DNA from: Phalacrocorax aristotelis
Lineage: Eukaryota > Chordata > Aves > Suliformes > Phalacrocoracidae
Assembly (NCBI RefSeq): GCF_949628215.1
Contig: NC_134279.1
Coordinates: 16,289,541-16,353,540, forward strand
Direction: 5' to 3'
Length of the DNA stretch: 64,000 nt
In this document: positions 1 to 12,400 of the stretch, piece after piece
How the letters are laid out: the number at the start of each line of letters is the position of its first letter
How positions within the stretch are numbered: position 1 is the first letter of the stretch
Notes under the pieces: model-generated
What the model saw: the letters and a program-made list of their open reading frames with translations, nothing else
Told to the model about the DNA's origin: nothing
The model's database searches: none
Program-made: the position numbers and the translations under genes

Positions 1-2419
1 AGCAAATGAGAGCGATAATGACTTTGCTCCATGTCAGCTGAAATATGAATATGTGGAAAATAGGAGGTAAGGTCATGAAAACGAGCTTATCACACACGCT
101 CTTCAAACAACTGCTGAAACATCTGCACCGTGGCTCCTGGGGGGAAGGTGGGAGAAATATATTTGCTTAGATTTTCAGAGAGTTTTTTTCATCTGCACAT
201 GATATTTGGTTCTGTCACATTTATTGAGGACTTGAGCAATACTCTTCAACACAGACCTGTGAAGTGAATTGTGATTTCCTTAGGCTAAGAATGACCACTA
301 AGAGGGTATCCATGGGCATACACAATTGCACACACAAACTTCCCTCCAAATAACACTGTGCAGCTCTTTGCTGTTTTGTCTGGCCTGAAGTTCTCTGCCA
401 CGTAACCCTTGGCTAACACAGGCAAGCAAGCAAGATCTTCTACTGGCTTCTCAGATCTCTTTTCTAGCTCACATAAACACATCGCTTGGCTCAGCCCAGA
501 TAAAAATTCACTAATAATGATTCATCTAGCATGCTGAAAAATGCAGAAATATTGGCTTATTTAACCTTTTGTAGAGTAACACCCAACTTGATTAAAGGCC
601 AGCAGGCTGAGATGCAGTTTGTAGTAAGCACATGTTGTTGCACCGGAGTAATTTGACCTGGAACATCAGATCACTGTAACTAGCCACACAAAATTTTAAG
701 TGAGGGAATTCTAACTTAATTGTTCAAAGTTTGCTGAGAGCAAAATTACGAGTGAAAGGTATATGCCATAATAAAGGAATTAAAAATATGCAAGCTCACA
801 CTGAATGCCCAAACAAGAAAAAAAAATGGCACAGTGGTCTGACATAATTGAGCAGGAAAGAGCAACGCATGTACCCCAGAGACACCGTAATTCTGGGCTG
901 GAGTTCCTTGCTGTTGTACTTTCCCTATGCCAATCGCAATTCCGTCTGTAGATTTGAAATATTTGTTAAAATTACATTTTTAAATTACTAGGCAAAATCC
1001 AGGTGCTTGCAAAAACATGCAGTCAAAGATAACTTAGTACGTGGTTGCTTTAGCAGAAAATATCTGTGACATGAGCTTTCTGGAGGCCTCCGTTAAGCTT
1101 TTTGTTCACAGCTCAAAGCCTGTGGCTTTAGATGCTCTTGGTTTACCTTTCATGCAATTCTTAGATTATGAAAGGTTTCTTTACTTAGCAGTTAGAGAGT
1201 AACTGTTGACTTGATAAAAGGCTGAACGCGCTGGGAATCGCTGCACCAGAGGAAATGTGGTCTAGGCCACCAGGTGAGTGGAACTGACCACCTGGGATTT
1301 TTAGATTTTCCGTTTTATTGCAGGGTGACGGCAACATCACATCCTTATTTCAGTATAGGTACAGGTATTTACAAACTGATTTACTTTCTTGAGTTGCCTT
1401 TTCTTTTCTGTTACCTTTGATTCATAACAACAGTGTGTTAACTTCCTTCTGTGAAACACAGTACGATCAAACTGAAAGCCTGCCAATTAACAAAACCCAC
1501 ACTTGGTTTCACTTCAGTCAGCTTGAAATGAGGACATGAAGTGTTGGCTATATTTAGATTTCCCAGTATCCACAGCACAGATCAGATGTTTAAGTAGAAA
1601 TCCCAAGCTAATTAATGCATTTGTTCCCTATCAAATTCAACGCTCAAAACGCTTTTTTTTTTTTCCTGGCAAGTACAAATACTGACGACAGTTTTGCTTT
1701 TCAAGTGTCTCTGCAAGTCAGGAGTTGGAACCCGATCTTTCGTTTCTGTGATGTAGTTATGCTTTCTGCTGGACACGTAACAGGCTGTGCCTTCCTAACT
1801 GATATTTGCAAACACAGGGCAAGCCGATCTGGGCAAAACAAGACTGAAATAATAGAAAGGGGGGCACCAGTGTTAAAGCCAAAGTCCAAGATAGACAGTT
1901 GTTGATGGTATCTGTTTTGAGGCGCTCCATCTGATCCTGTTAATCTGTACACATTTAATTTAAAGAAATAGTTCCTGCGGACAGACACAAAAATCCAATG
2001 CTTTAAGTGAATGAAGTGAGCGACCGCACTGTAGTCCAACATGCACGGTGCCCCTTTTACAGGCTGGCTCCTTCTGGGCAGATGAAAATTTTCCAAACTG
2101 TGAGAAGGGGGAAAAAAAAGAAACCCGGAAGAAAGAGAAGGCATGCCTGCTGCCCCAGGGGATTAACCATATTTAAAAAGGAATGTAAAACTCTGAACAC
2201 ATATAAGTGCACTTGCATGCTTTTCAAACTCCACAGATGTGGGCAGTACTGTGTATTTCTCTATGTTAATCTCATCTTAAATCAGAGGGGTTTTTTTAAA
2301 TCTGTGACCATATAATCTCACCCCTCCACCTGGACAATAATTTGCACAGACAGCGGCAATTTAAAGAGGTTTCTGCTGCTACTTACTAATTACGAATTAG
2401 TACATGACCGACTGACCGA
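1..2419. other. Gene-free sequence left of first CpG island
   Basis: No exon, RNA gene or known repeat was recognised here. Open frames are short, lack familiar motifs and overlap one another on both strands (for example around 1615-2315). The only local structure noted is a 7-bp inverted repeat, CCAGGTG...CACCTGG, near 1269-1294. Base composition is AT-rich until about 2420, where it changes abruptly to a CpG island. It may be intergenic or intronic sequence of an unseen gene. Confidence 0.6.
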
Positions 2420-3740
2420 GCTAGGCCGGGTTTATTCTCAGCAATCAAAAGCTGTGTGGTTAGGCCGGGCAGCCTCTGAGGGAAGGCCGGTGGCGGCAGC
2501 ACAGACCTCCTCTGCCACGCAGGCCCCTCCACGGAGCTGAGGCGCCTCTGCTGCGGCCTTCTTGCCCGGCTGCGGCGGGGCTCGGCCGGGAGGCGAGCGG
2601 GCAGGGCAGCGCCCCGCCGCCCTTGTGCGGGAGCGCGACCCAAGGGCGGCAGCGCCGGCCGGGACCCGGCGCCGGTGCCGCACCGAAGCGGGCAGAACCC
2701 CCGCGCAGCCGGAGGAGGAGGAAGAGGAGGGAAGGCGGAGAAGCGCGGAAGGCAGGGGAGCACTCAGCCCCGCAGAGCAGGCCCCGGCCCCGCCCCTGCG
2801 GCCGCTCGCCCGCAGGCCGGTGGTGGCCCTCGTTCTCCTCCCGCCCACTCGCCCGCCGTCCCGGTGCCGGGCCCTCCCCCGCCGAGGCGCGTCAGACCGC
2901 ACCTGCCGCCGCCGCCGCTGCGGGGAGGGGTGTCGTTACGAGGGGGCGCAACACGGCCCCTCCCGGGGCGGGTGGAAGGAAGAAGCTCCCGAGCCTCGGT
3001 TGCCCGCCCCGCTCCCCCCCGACTCCCGCCCCGGGCCGCGAAGTGGCGCCGGCGCTACACGTCGGGGCAGCCGCCGGGCTGCCCCGGGGAACTGGTCCGG
3101 TGACCCTTACCTCCTTGCGCGTCCGGCGGCGGCGGGGAGCTGCGCCCCAGCGGTGCGAGAGCAACACCTCCCCCGGCCAAGGCTGCTGCTGCTGCCGCCG
3201 CGGCGGCCTCGCTCCCGCCCGCAGGCTTTTCTCCCGGCCCCGCCCCGCCCCGCCGGGCCAATCGGGCGACGGTGGGGGCCGTCCCGCCGCAGCCCTGCCC
3301 CCAGCCGCCCCCAATGGCGGCCGCCTCGGCGGCCGAGCCTCCGCCCCGCCCGCCGCGCGCCCGGCCGTTGGCTGTGGCGGGCCCCGAGAGCCGCCGGGGG
3401 CCCGGGGAGAGGGGGAGCGGCGGGCAAAGCCCCTGAGGCGGTTGTTGCCAGGTTCTTGTGGCGGCGCAGCGCTGCGCCTTTCCAGCGGAGCCGGCTCTTG
3501 CCTGTCTCCGTTCTCCCCCTCGCATGGGCGAGGGACTGGAGGAGGAGGAGATGGAGGAGGAAGGCGTCGGGGTCGCAGGGCTGCCCCGGCGGCGCCCCCA
3601 CACAGCCCCCCGCCTGCGCTCTGCCGCCCTCCTCGCCCCGCGAAGCCGGTGTCGCCGGGCGGGAAGCCAAGGCTGCGAGGCCGCGCCGGCTGTGTCTGCA
3701 GCTGCTGCCCATGGGCTTCTCGGGAGGGCCTTAGGAAAAA
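2420..3740. promoter_or_regulatory. Orphan CpG island (probable promoter)
   Basis: About 1.3 kb of very GC-rich, CpG-dense sequence stands out sharply from AT-rich flanks. It contains many GC-box-like CCCGCCCC strings and a CAATGGCGG motif near 3311 that resembles a YY1-type initiator. Long open frames occur on both strands (for example 2562-3734 + and 2892-3884 -). They are low-complexity Ala/Arg/Pro/Gly products of GC-rich DNA and match no family I recognise, so they are not called as genes. On the minus strand there is a consensus splice donor, GCAAGGAG|GTAAGG, with the last exonic base at 3111. This makes a noncoding or 5'-UTR first exon on the minus strand the best guess for what is transcribed. 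In human, RPS3A and SH3D19 lie upstream of LRBA, but no exon of either was recognised. Confidence 0.7.
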
Positions 3741-3817
3741 GTTCATGTTGTTAAGGAAAGATATGGCAACAGATTGAAAATACAGTGGAGTGTGCCACTC
3801 TAAGGCAGCCGTTTTAG

Positions 3818-4181
3818 CCTGGAGAAAAGAAGACTGAGGGCGGATTTTATCAATGCCTACAAATACCTGAAGGGCAGGTGTCAAGAGGATGGGGCCAGAC
3901 TCTCTTCAGTGGTGCCCAACAGCAGGACAAGGGGCAATGGGCTCAAGTTGGAACACAGGAAGTTCCACCTCAATATGACAAAAAACTTTCCTGTGAGGGT
4001 GACAGAGCAGCGGCACAGGCTGCCCAGGGAGGCTGTGGAGTCCCTTCCCTGGAGACATTCAAACCCCGCCTGGATGCGTCCCTGTGCCCCCTGCTCTGGG
4101 TGTGCCTGCTCAAGCAGGGGGGTTGGACAAGATGATCTCCAGAGGCCCCTTCCAACCCCTACCATTCTGTGATTCTGTGAT
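3818..4181 (+). repeat. CR1 LINE fragment, 3' end, sense
   Basis: The segment has the hallmark 3' portion of an avian CR1 non-LTR retrotransposon. It contains the tail of the ORF2/3'UTR region (GGGCAATGGGCTCAAG-like and AGGCTGCCCAGGGAGG-like blocks) and ends in the CCCTTCCAACCCCTACC motif followed by ATTCTGTGATTCTGTGA octamers at about 4163-4181. It is a 5'-truncated copy of about 360 bp, too short to encode reverse transcriptase. It begins about 80 bp past the end of the GC-rich island. Confidence 0.9.
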
Positions 4182-7100
4182 TTTCGGCAAAAAAAAAAAT
4201 CACTCCTGCTGCCTCCTTCTCATTTGACCCGTGTCCAAATGGCAGTTTAAAGAGATCATTTGCATGGCACTGTGCTACTGACACAGTCTTTGACCTCTGA
4301 GGCAGTCTCGCAAACCAGATGACTCTAATTACAAATGCCTTTGAAACGCACCTTCCAGTTGACCTCATGCTGTCCACTGGAGACAAGACCACTTGAAAAT
4401 AGAAACTTGAAGAGAAACATGCAAGCTGACATAGTTTCCGTAGGAACTTGAGGAGCTCACTGTCAAGTTTATCCCAGATATTTGTGAGGTGAGGAAGTTT
4501 TTGGTTTTGGGGTTTTTTTTTGAATTTCAAGAGCATTATCTGCCCTAACTTTTCCTTGTGATTGACTTTGACATTACCTTATAAAAAGCCCTTTAAGATG
4601 TGATAGTAGACCTGTATGTTTACAGACTGGCTGATTTCAATATACCAACTTGGGACCTTACAAAGGCACTGATATTTCAGGAAACCAGGTTCTTTGGTCT
4701 CCTGACTATGAGTGCAGATTCTTAAAAACTTGGAGCTATGTACGTGTATCTAGTGATGTTATTAGGTGGCATCCTTAATCTGTCAATGCTGCCATTAGTA
4801 TTTATCATCCGCTGCAATGTCATCCTTACTGTGTTCTGAACAAAGCTTGATGTCAGCTGCCTCCCTTCTGTATTCAGCAAGGGACAGCTAAGCAGTCCTA
4901 GTGCCCGCTGCATTATATGCCTTGACTGCAAAATCCGTCAGCTTCTGGCATCCCAGCAACAGAAAAGCAGCAAGAAAACCCCTCAGAGCTCTCACTCTAT
5001 GGGTCTCCGTGTATAAGAAGGGGTTAGGTAAGCATCGTAGTACCTACCAGATTGTTCTGGTTTCCAGATGTGTGGTGTCCCACTCAACATTTAGAATGAA
5101 ATTCGACCCTGTGAGTCTTTTGGGGATAGCAGTGCTGTCACTGCAGGTACTTCCCACGTTCCCATTTCTCTTCAGTGAGACAAAGGAAAAACAATGCTCC
5201 GTGGAAACGAGTTCTCCTGGCATCAGGCAAAGAGCGGCAGTTCTCCTGGGCAGAAGTGATCCATACAGCAGTGTAGCCAAACTGGCACAGTGATTTATCA
5301 AGAGTGAAAACAGGGCGTTACCCTGTAAAACAGGTATTGCTATTTACAGAGTGGTACCAGCAGGGGCTTCCCAAAAGTGTCAGGGACCTATATGATATTA
5401 GGCAGAAGTGCTGAGGGAAAATTTCTGCTCTTGATAGTTTGCAGTGAAAGCCAGCATGGAAATCATAAATGTTTCATGCTGAGCCTTTATGTGCAGTGGA
5501 ACTACTCTGATGTTTACCAGGGTTTGGAAGGTAAGTGGGAGGCAGCTGAGGGGGCAGCGCAGGAATTTGAGGTGGCAGGAGAAAAGAGGCAGCAGACATA
5601 CGAAGAGCTTTGTGAGAAGGCAGCAGGCTTGAAAACGAGGCCAGGTCACAACAGCAAGGATCTGCAGGAGAATAGGTGGGGGCGGGAGGGATAGCCTAGG
5701 GTGCAGCACTTGGTGCTGTGAGGGGCCTCTGACAGCACTCAGAGGACAGGAGGCAAAACAATTCAGAAACAGGAAGGGCAGGAGCTTCTGTTATGCAACA
5801 TTTGTTTTTGGCTGCAAACAGTTAATTTGGACTTTTCCCTTGGTTATTTTTTTTCCCCCTAAAGGATGAGTTAAGTTTTCTAGATTCCATCTGTCCTAAC
5901 AAGGAACTTCTGCTCCTGCAAGATTATCTTTCTCACTCTTTTCTGTCTTACTGCTTCTGGTTTTGCTTCTCCATCATGTTCCTGACCTTTCCCTTCCCCA
6001 CTGCCCATTCTGCTTTATTTTGTTCTCCTTTTCCTTCACAATTTGCAAATATTTTTCTGTGATTATTTCTCTCCTGCTACCTCTCTTCCCTTTTTTACTT
6101 ATCCTTTCTTTTCCGCATGCTTCCATCTTTGGATTCTAAAAGCATAATTGACTGTCTCATGTACTGGAAAACAAACCAAACTACGGGGGGCAGAGGGAGG
6201 TTGGTTGCCGGTGTGCTAGCACGCTGTCCTGCCCAGTGTTGTACCTGAACACACAGCGGCTGTGATTCTTAGGTAGGTAGAAAAGAAACGTCTGTTGTAA
6301 TCTCCAGGTATTAGATCTCAGATCAAGCTAGAAATGCAGAGCAAACTAATTCTCAACACCATGCTTTTCTCACCAGCATGATGTGCTCTGCCATGCCTGA
6401 CATTACGAGTGGGAGAACTTACTCCTTCACCATGCTTTCTATCCTCACAAGTGAAGAATTGTTCCCTATGGAACACTCCTAGCTAATTATCTCTCTCTAC
6501 TCTCTAGATTTGCTAGCAGAGCAGAAGAGTTGAGAAAACATCCTGTGGCTGTGGTGAAGGGAAGTAGCCACCCTCTTAACACTGACCTTCAAATAATTGG
6601 CAGCAGCTGTAGTTTTTCATGACACTTCTCAAAGGCAGCCCTTCAAAGTCAGGTGAGCTAATGTGGGAAAGTCATGCATGGCTGCTGTTGGACCCTAAGT
6701 GCGCCAAGAAGCTCCACAGGATCTACCCATGCTGTGGACATTTGGCTGCTTGTGCTTGAGGCCAGCCCTGGCATGGCCCAGCTGTCAGCATGGACCTTGG
6801 TCCTGGGAAAGGAGCTGTGGGGAACCTTATTGGGGATTTCTGTCCCTTGTCTCAGGAACTGAATTTAAGCTTGGGCCCTTGCGCAAATTATGCTGTAGAT
6901 ATGCCCATGCCTGGCTGTGCAGCTTGATGATCTTGGGCTTCCCTGGCTGATGTAACTTCATGGCTTGACCTTGAACCTGTCGTGTCTCTATGGTCAAGCT
7001 TGGTGGTCCTTGGACCAAGCTGACCCCTGTTGCTGTCACCAGATGGCCTGGCTCTCCTTGTTCAGGTGCTGTGGGGTTGTCAGTGAGGTCCTTGCCTGCC

Positions 7101-7789
7101 CTGGTGGAGCAGGCACACTCCTCCTTGTGGACAAGGAGTGCACACCGTCCTCAGGGTGTGGGTGAAAAGCAGGAAAATTTCCAGGGAAATGCGCTTTTTG
7201 GCACTCTTGCCAGGTATTGCCCTTGCATAAATAATGTTAACATTGAAACATGACTAAGAAAGCTAATAAGCGTTCTGATTAGGAACAAGAAATAGAAAAG
7301 TGAAACCGTATTATTTTTGGCACTGTTCAAATGATGTGGAATGCCAAATTCTCAAACTCAAGCTCTCTGCTTTTATGGGTGATGTGACATCCCTTGTGTG
7401 ATTAGACTTTAGGATACGATAGTCTTTTTTCCTCTGGTTATCTTACTCAACAAGTTTCTGTCTCATTGGGCACCCATGACTTACAAGGAGACAGAAGGCA
7501 GGATGGTTATTGTGCAACTTGAGCAGATTCACAGACGCAACTGCCCAGATCAAACTGCTGGCTTTAAACCAGTCCCCGTTTGTAGGAAGGACAGGAGTCA
7601 GCTGCACATCTGTTGCCAGAGGACTCCTCCCCATTCAGATGACATGGCTTGCTTCTGTCCCGGTAAAGATGGAAAATAAACTCCTCTATCTAAATGCTGT
7701 ATGCTTTCTGGGAAGGTCAGGTCAAAAGCATGCCCGGGGGATTAGCTGTCGTCATTAGAACAAAAGTCAGGTCATGATCCCAGGTGCAG
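4182..7789. other. Gene-free sequence
   Basis: No recognisable exon or repeat. Open frames such as 5377-5694 (+) are unlike any family I know. A moderately GC-rich block at about 6690-7170 carries several short overlapping frames on both strands and many TGG/CCTTGG words; it could be an unidentified old repeat. A perfect 10-bp palindrome GTGCTAGCAC lies near 6214. Confidence 0.5.
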
Positions 7790-7790
7790 T

Positions 7791-7850
7791 GGGTTAATCT
7801 TGGCTGGCCACCAGGTGCCCATCAAGCTGCTCTATCCCTCCCTCTCCTCT
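7791..7850 (+). mobile_element. Short scrap of an avian ERV (ERVL-like)
   Basis: Roughly 60 bp (TTGGCTGGCCACCAGGTGCC and following CATCAAGCTGCTCTATC) resembles a segment I recognise from a common avian endogenous retrovirus family. There, CTGGCTGGCCGCCAGGTG is followed by CACCAAGCTGCTCTAT. No LTR ends, primer-binding site or coding sequence are visible. The assignment rests on remembered similarity and the family name is not given. Confidence 0.4.
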
Positions 7851-10800
7851 GTGAGCAGAGCCAGAACTGCTCAGCAGTAGCTAAAACAGTGGCATGTTTT
7901 CAACACTGCTCTAGCCACAAATACAAAGCACAGTACTATGATGGCTGCTATGAGGAAAGTTATCTACATCCCAGCCAGACCCGATACACCATGTTTTCTG
8001 AAAACAACAATCAAAAAATGTTTTTTTTATTCATCCTGAAACTTTAAATGGCTTTTGAGTATTCAAGCACTTTATTTGGAAACAAAAAAAAAAGGTTTTG
8101 CTGAGGTTTTTGTGCCCCTAGTGAAGAATCTGTCCTCTCAAACACAGGAAAAAGTGAGTTAGAACAGAATGTTCCTAGCCTTTCACATTGTGCCTTTGGC
8201 GTTCTCCATTTACAGCTTTTTAGCTGTGCAAATTGAATTTGTCCTTGAACTTGAACCATTGTGAAGTATCCTAAGTTAGAAGTTGTGATACTTCAAAACA
8301 TTAGGATGTCAGACATGGTAACTTTGTATTAGAAACATGTAGTTGCAAAAGCTGATCTCTGGAATGGCTGCACACTAGCACAGCTTATTCCGTTTCACTG
8401 ACGAGACTTCAGTTTTACAAAGATAATATCCCAGATCAGAATTCAGTCATTTGTCTGCTGAGAGGAACCACAAGCATTTTTCTAGCTTAAAGACTGAAGA
8501 ATATTCCTAATGACCTTTGAAGAGCTGCTGTAATTTGTAATTATTCTGACGTTTGAATACGTGGCAAATATTTTAAAGCAGGCTTTTAAGTGGTTTCCTC
8601 AGCAACCACTCTGCATTAGAGACTGACGTATGCTATTAAGTATCATGCTGGGTTCGGATCAGCTTTGCAATATTAAAGACACTTGTTTAAAACACTGCCA
8701 GGTCATGCACAGCTCCTTGCTGTCTAACAGCCCTGGAGCACAGAGGGAAGCTCACTGCCTGCCAGACTTTTTTGCAGACATGCAAGGACACACCTCTCTG
8801 TGGTGAGCTGGCATAGGTGCCCCAATGGGCGGAGGAGCTGGCCCCACTCACTATTGGCTGCTTTCTCATCCATCGACAGAGGAATGGGGAGTTTTATTTC
8901 TCATTCATCTGCCCCTCCACCCCCGACCCCCAAAAAAGGCTAGTGACTTGTAAATTCCCTTTTAAAAAGGTATCAGGCACAGCTCTTAACTGAGCACAGC
9001 TCATATTAATTTTTTTGTCTTTTATCTCAAGTTTCTGGGGTATCAGATAGTTTATCCTTCATTCCCATATTCAGTGCTTATGATCAACAGGAATGTAAAG
9101 CCATTAGTAGGGTTAATGATGGAGAATCCGGGACGTGTCACTAATATAAAGAAGCACCTCATCTGCTTTCCTCCAAAGCTTTACAGTTAGTTACTTATTC
9201 TGATTTGGATTGCCTTCCCTATTTGCTATGGACATCTGGGATTTAAGGCAGCTTTAGCAGAACCGACCTGAGAATCTTAAAGAAAACAAATGCTGCTCAG
9301 GGGAAATGTGTTTAACAGTGATCCTAATGGAGGGTGTTTGCCTGGCATTTATCATCAGCTCTGTGAGAGCCTGATTGGATGCCCCAGGACCGCTGGAGTC
9401 TCTGGGGGCAGAATTCTCTCTGTTTCTGACTGGAAGGTCAGAGTTTGTTCCTGTTGCTATAGAGTAAGAGGGAGTAGGAGTAATTTTCTCCTGATACCTT
9501 CTCACTTTATGCCTTTGTTACCTTGCGATTTGGTTGCTTCAAAGCCTCTATATGAGGCTTCTCTCTAAAACTGTTTGGAGGCACAGTGGCGGACCTAGCC
9601 TAGCACATGACAGCTGCCCACCATGCCCTCTGTGCATACAGTGCTGAGTATGGTGAGTACTTTAAGCTCTACCCTAGCACCCAGGAGGTCTGGGTTTCTG
9701 TGTGCGGTGGGAAATGCCAAGTCCCACCAATAGACTCCTACATGAATTAATCAGGGTATTGCTTTGAGAGACAGGCAGCTTCTCTGGCTTCTGTGCCTGA
9801 GCTAAAATTGGAGCGGGTATTCAAGAGGGAAGAGGGACTGCCAGTGCCCGCATCCCTGACAGTCACTGCATTGTTGGGCTGAAATAGCCCATGTCTGTTG
9901 ACCTTCAGAGCCAGCCTGTGGTGGTCTTTTTCAGGCAACTTGGAAAAGAGGGTCGTCAAGTGAGGTAATGCCCGACAAGCATCCTTTAAGAGTATTCTGA
10001 TGCTTGTGTTTCTTTAGGTAAGCCTGCTCTGTAGGAATATCTTCTTGCTTGGCCATTCTTTTCTTTCTGTAACTCTCAAGAGAAAGGATTTTCTAGAACT
10101 TACACAGAAAAATAGAATGCTTTCTGACAGTGGTTGCTACTTTGTATTCGTGGTTTTCCAGGCAGAAATCAGTAGAAATTTCTGAAGGTAGAAATCAGGC
10201 AAAAGTTACATCATGTGTGACCCAGTCTGTGGCATTATTGTACTTAATAGCAGTTTTTATTCCCTGTTGATGCTGTACTCATATTTGCTTAGTTGTTACA
10301 ACCACTGCCTGCTATTAGGGAAATGGTTGCTACTTCATCCTAAGAGCAAACAGGAAGAATAGGATAATAGGAATTCAGTGTTATAAATCTATGCCCCTTC
10401 TGTAAGACAAGAACTGAGGCAGTTAAAATACATGTTTGTAAAAAACAAAAAAAGCACAGGGCCTGCATGCAAAATGAAATCCTGTAGCATCATTTTGTAA
10501 TGTAGACCATTTCAGGAAATCTTGTGTTTACAAGTGAACCTGTCAGTTTATAGGGTCTGACCCAAAGCATAGGGAAACTTCTGAGAATCCTCATGTTGAC
10601 TTCTCATGGACAGCATTGGGTCCACAGGGAGATGGCCATGTTCAAAATCACATCCAGCACTGAATGAAAGCTTCAGCAGTGTGTAATCTTTGTTTTTGGC
10701 ATGAGAGTGTCACGTAGAAATACCATGTGTAAGCAACATACCGCTGCATTCAATGTGTGATCTTTGCCTACTTTGCCATCTACCTTCTGTAGGGGCCCAT

Positions 10801-11152
10801 TACAGTTAGTGGGAATCTGGGATGCGATGAAGTTGCTGTGATTCTGCGCTCGCAGACTATCTGCCGCTGACATCTTCTGCCATTTTTGGTTCTTTTAAAA
10901 CTCAGATCAGTTTAGTGTATGAATCCAATTATTATCCCTGGGGGACAGGGTGGATGGTAGGGACAAACAGCTGGATGAAGATGGAGTAAGGATGCTAAGA
11001 ACGACGAGAACTGAGTCTGCTGCTGAGAGAATATTTATGGGGAATTGCACTTTTTATTGATTAAGGTAAGATGCATAAAACTGGTTATTTTGTCAGTTCA
11101 GTTGCTGTGATGAGCTCTTTTCCTAGGATTTCAGAGGAGGAAACATTAATTT
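7851..11152. other. Gene-free sequence
   Basis: AT-leaning sequence without recognisable exons, RNA genes or repeats. All open frames are 60-92 codons, unsupported by splice sites or familiar motifs. A poly-pyrimidine/purine patch (CCCCTCCACCCCCGACCCCC) lies near 8911-8931. Confidence 0.5.
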
Positions 11153-12400
11153 CATAGAATCATAGAATGCCCTGAATTGGAAGGTAACCACGAGGTTCAT
11201 TGAGTCCAACTCCTGTCCCTGCATAGGACAGACCCAAAATTCACACCATGTGTCTCAGGGCATTGCCCAAATGCTTCTTGAATATTGTCAGGCTTGGCAC
11301 CATGACTGCCTCCCTGGGGAGCCTGTTCCAGTGCTCCACCACCCTCCAGGTGAAGAACCTTTTCCTAATTCCCAACCTAAAGCTCCCCTGGCACATCTTC
11401 CTCCATTTCCTCGGGTCCTATTGTTGGTCACCAGAGAGGACAGATCAGTGCCTGCCCCTCCTCCTCCCATCGTGAGGAAGCTGCAGACCACAATGAGGTC
11501 TGCCCTCAGTCTCCTCTTCTCCAGGCTGAATAAACCAAGGGACTTTAGCCGCTTCTCATACAGGTTCCCCTCTAAACCCTTCACCTTCATGCCCTCCTCT
11601 GGACACTCTCTAGTGGCTTTATATCCTTAATGTACTGTGGTGCCCAAAACTGCACACAGCACTCGAGGTGAGGCCGCACCAGCGGAGAGTAGAGAGGGAC
11701 AATCACCTCCCTGGACCAACTAGCAATGCAGGGCTTGATGCACCCCAGGGCACAGTTGGCCCTCTTGGCTGCCAGGACACACTGTTGGCTCATGTTCAAC
11801 CTGCCGCCAACCATAACCCCCAGGTCCCTCTCTGCAGAATTGCTCTCCAGCCTCTTGCTCCCCAGTCTGTAGGTATATCCAGGGTTGCTGTGCCCCAGGT
11901 GCAAAATCTGGCACTTACCCTTATTAAACTTCATATGGTTGGTGATTGCCCAGCTCTCTAGTTTGTCTAGATCCCTCTGCAGGGCCTCTCTGCCCTCAAG
12001 AGCATCAACAGCTCCTCCCAATTTTGTGTCATGAGCAAACTTACTTAGTATTTCTTCCAGTCCTGCATCCAAATCATTGTTGATCAGCTGGGTCTGCCTG
12101 TTCCATTCAGTATTCTTCCCTGATACTGAAAGGATCGAAGAGAATACTACCTGAGCACCTGATCTTTCAACCAACCGCCCCAAGGCTCTGCAATCCCTTT
12201 TGATTGCCTTTGGACTTCTCTTCGCCACCTCTTCTCTGCCAACTTGAAGAACCAATAGTGGGTAATAGTCTGAGGAGCTTACCGGCCTAGAGGGTTTTCT
12301 AGTGACATCTCTGAACCCGGACCCCAGGGAGGCAGCAGACTTCCCTGTGGGCTGGGTCCGGTCGGCGTATTGGACCCTCCGGTTAAAGCTCTTTCAGTGA
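11153..12400 (-). repeat. CR1 LINE with internal deletion, antisense
   Basis: The left end carries the reverse complement of the CR1 terminal octamers (TCATAGAATCATAGAATG at 11153-11170). The body then reads on the minus strand through the 3'UTR and the ORF2 C-terminal region. At about 12060-12260 the sequence changes to the ORF1 esterase-type domain known from CR1 elements (residues such as RALGRL, GAQVVFSSIL). The presumed ORF1 upstream part runs on to about 12400. Most of ORF2, including endonuclease and the N-terminal reverse transcriptase, is missing, so this is an internally deleted rather than merely 5'-truncated copy. The right boundary is approximate. Confidence 0.8.
11587..12255 (-). 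pseudogene. CR1 ORF1-esterase/ORF2-RT fusion remnant
   Basis: An uninterrupted 222-codon minus-strand frame. Residues about 1-62 resemble the SGNH/GDSL-type esterase part of CR1 ORF1 (AKRSPKAIKRDCRALG, GAQVVFSSIL). From about residue 63 the frame continues into the ORF2 reverse-transcriptase C-terminal half: EILSKFAHDTKLGG, then [47 protein letters not shown]. The RT catalytic F-A-D-D signature reads F-A-H-D, so one metal-binding Asp is lost. The fusion is best explained by deletion between ORF1 and ORF2 that happened to keep frame. It is a dead element, not a host gene. That CR1 ORF1 carries an esterase domain is established; the fusion is read directly here. Confidence 0.75.

Noticed and set aside
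2562-3734. 390-codon + strand open frame in the first CpG island
   Set aside because: Low-complexity Arg/Pro/Ala/Gly product; both strands and several frames are equally open because stop codons are rare in GC-rich DNA. No family resemblance.
2892-3884. 330-codon minus-strand open frame
   Set aside because: Its start lies inside the CR1 at 3818-4181 and its body is CpG-island low-complexity sequence.
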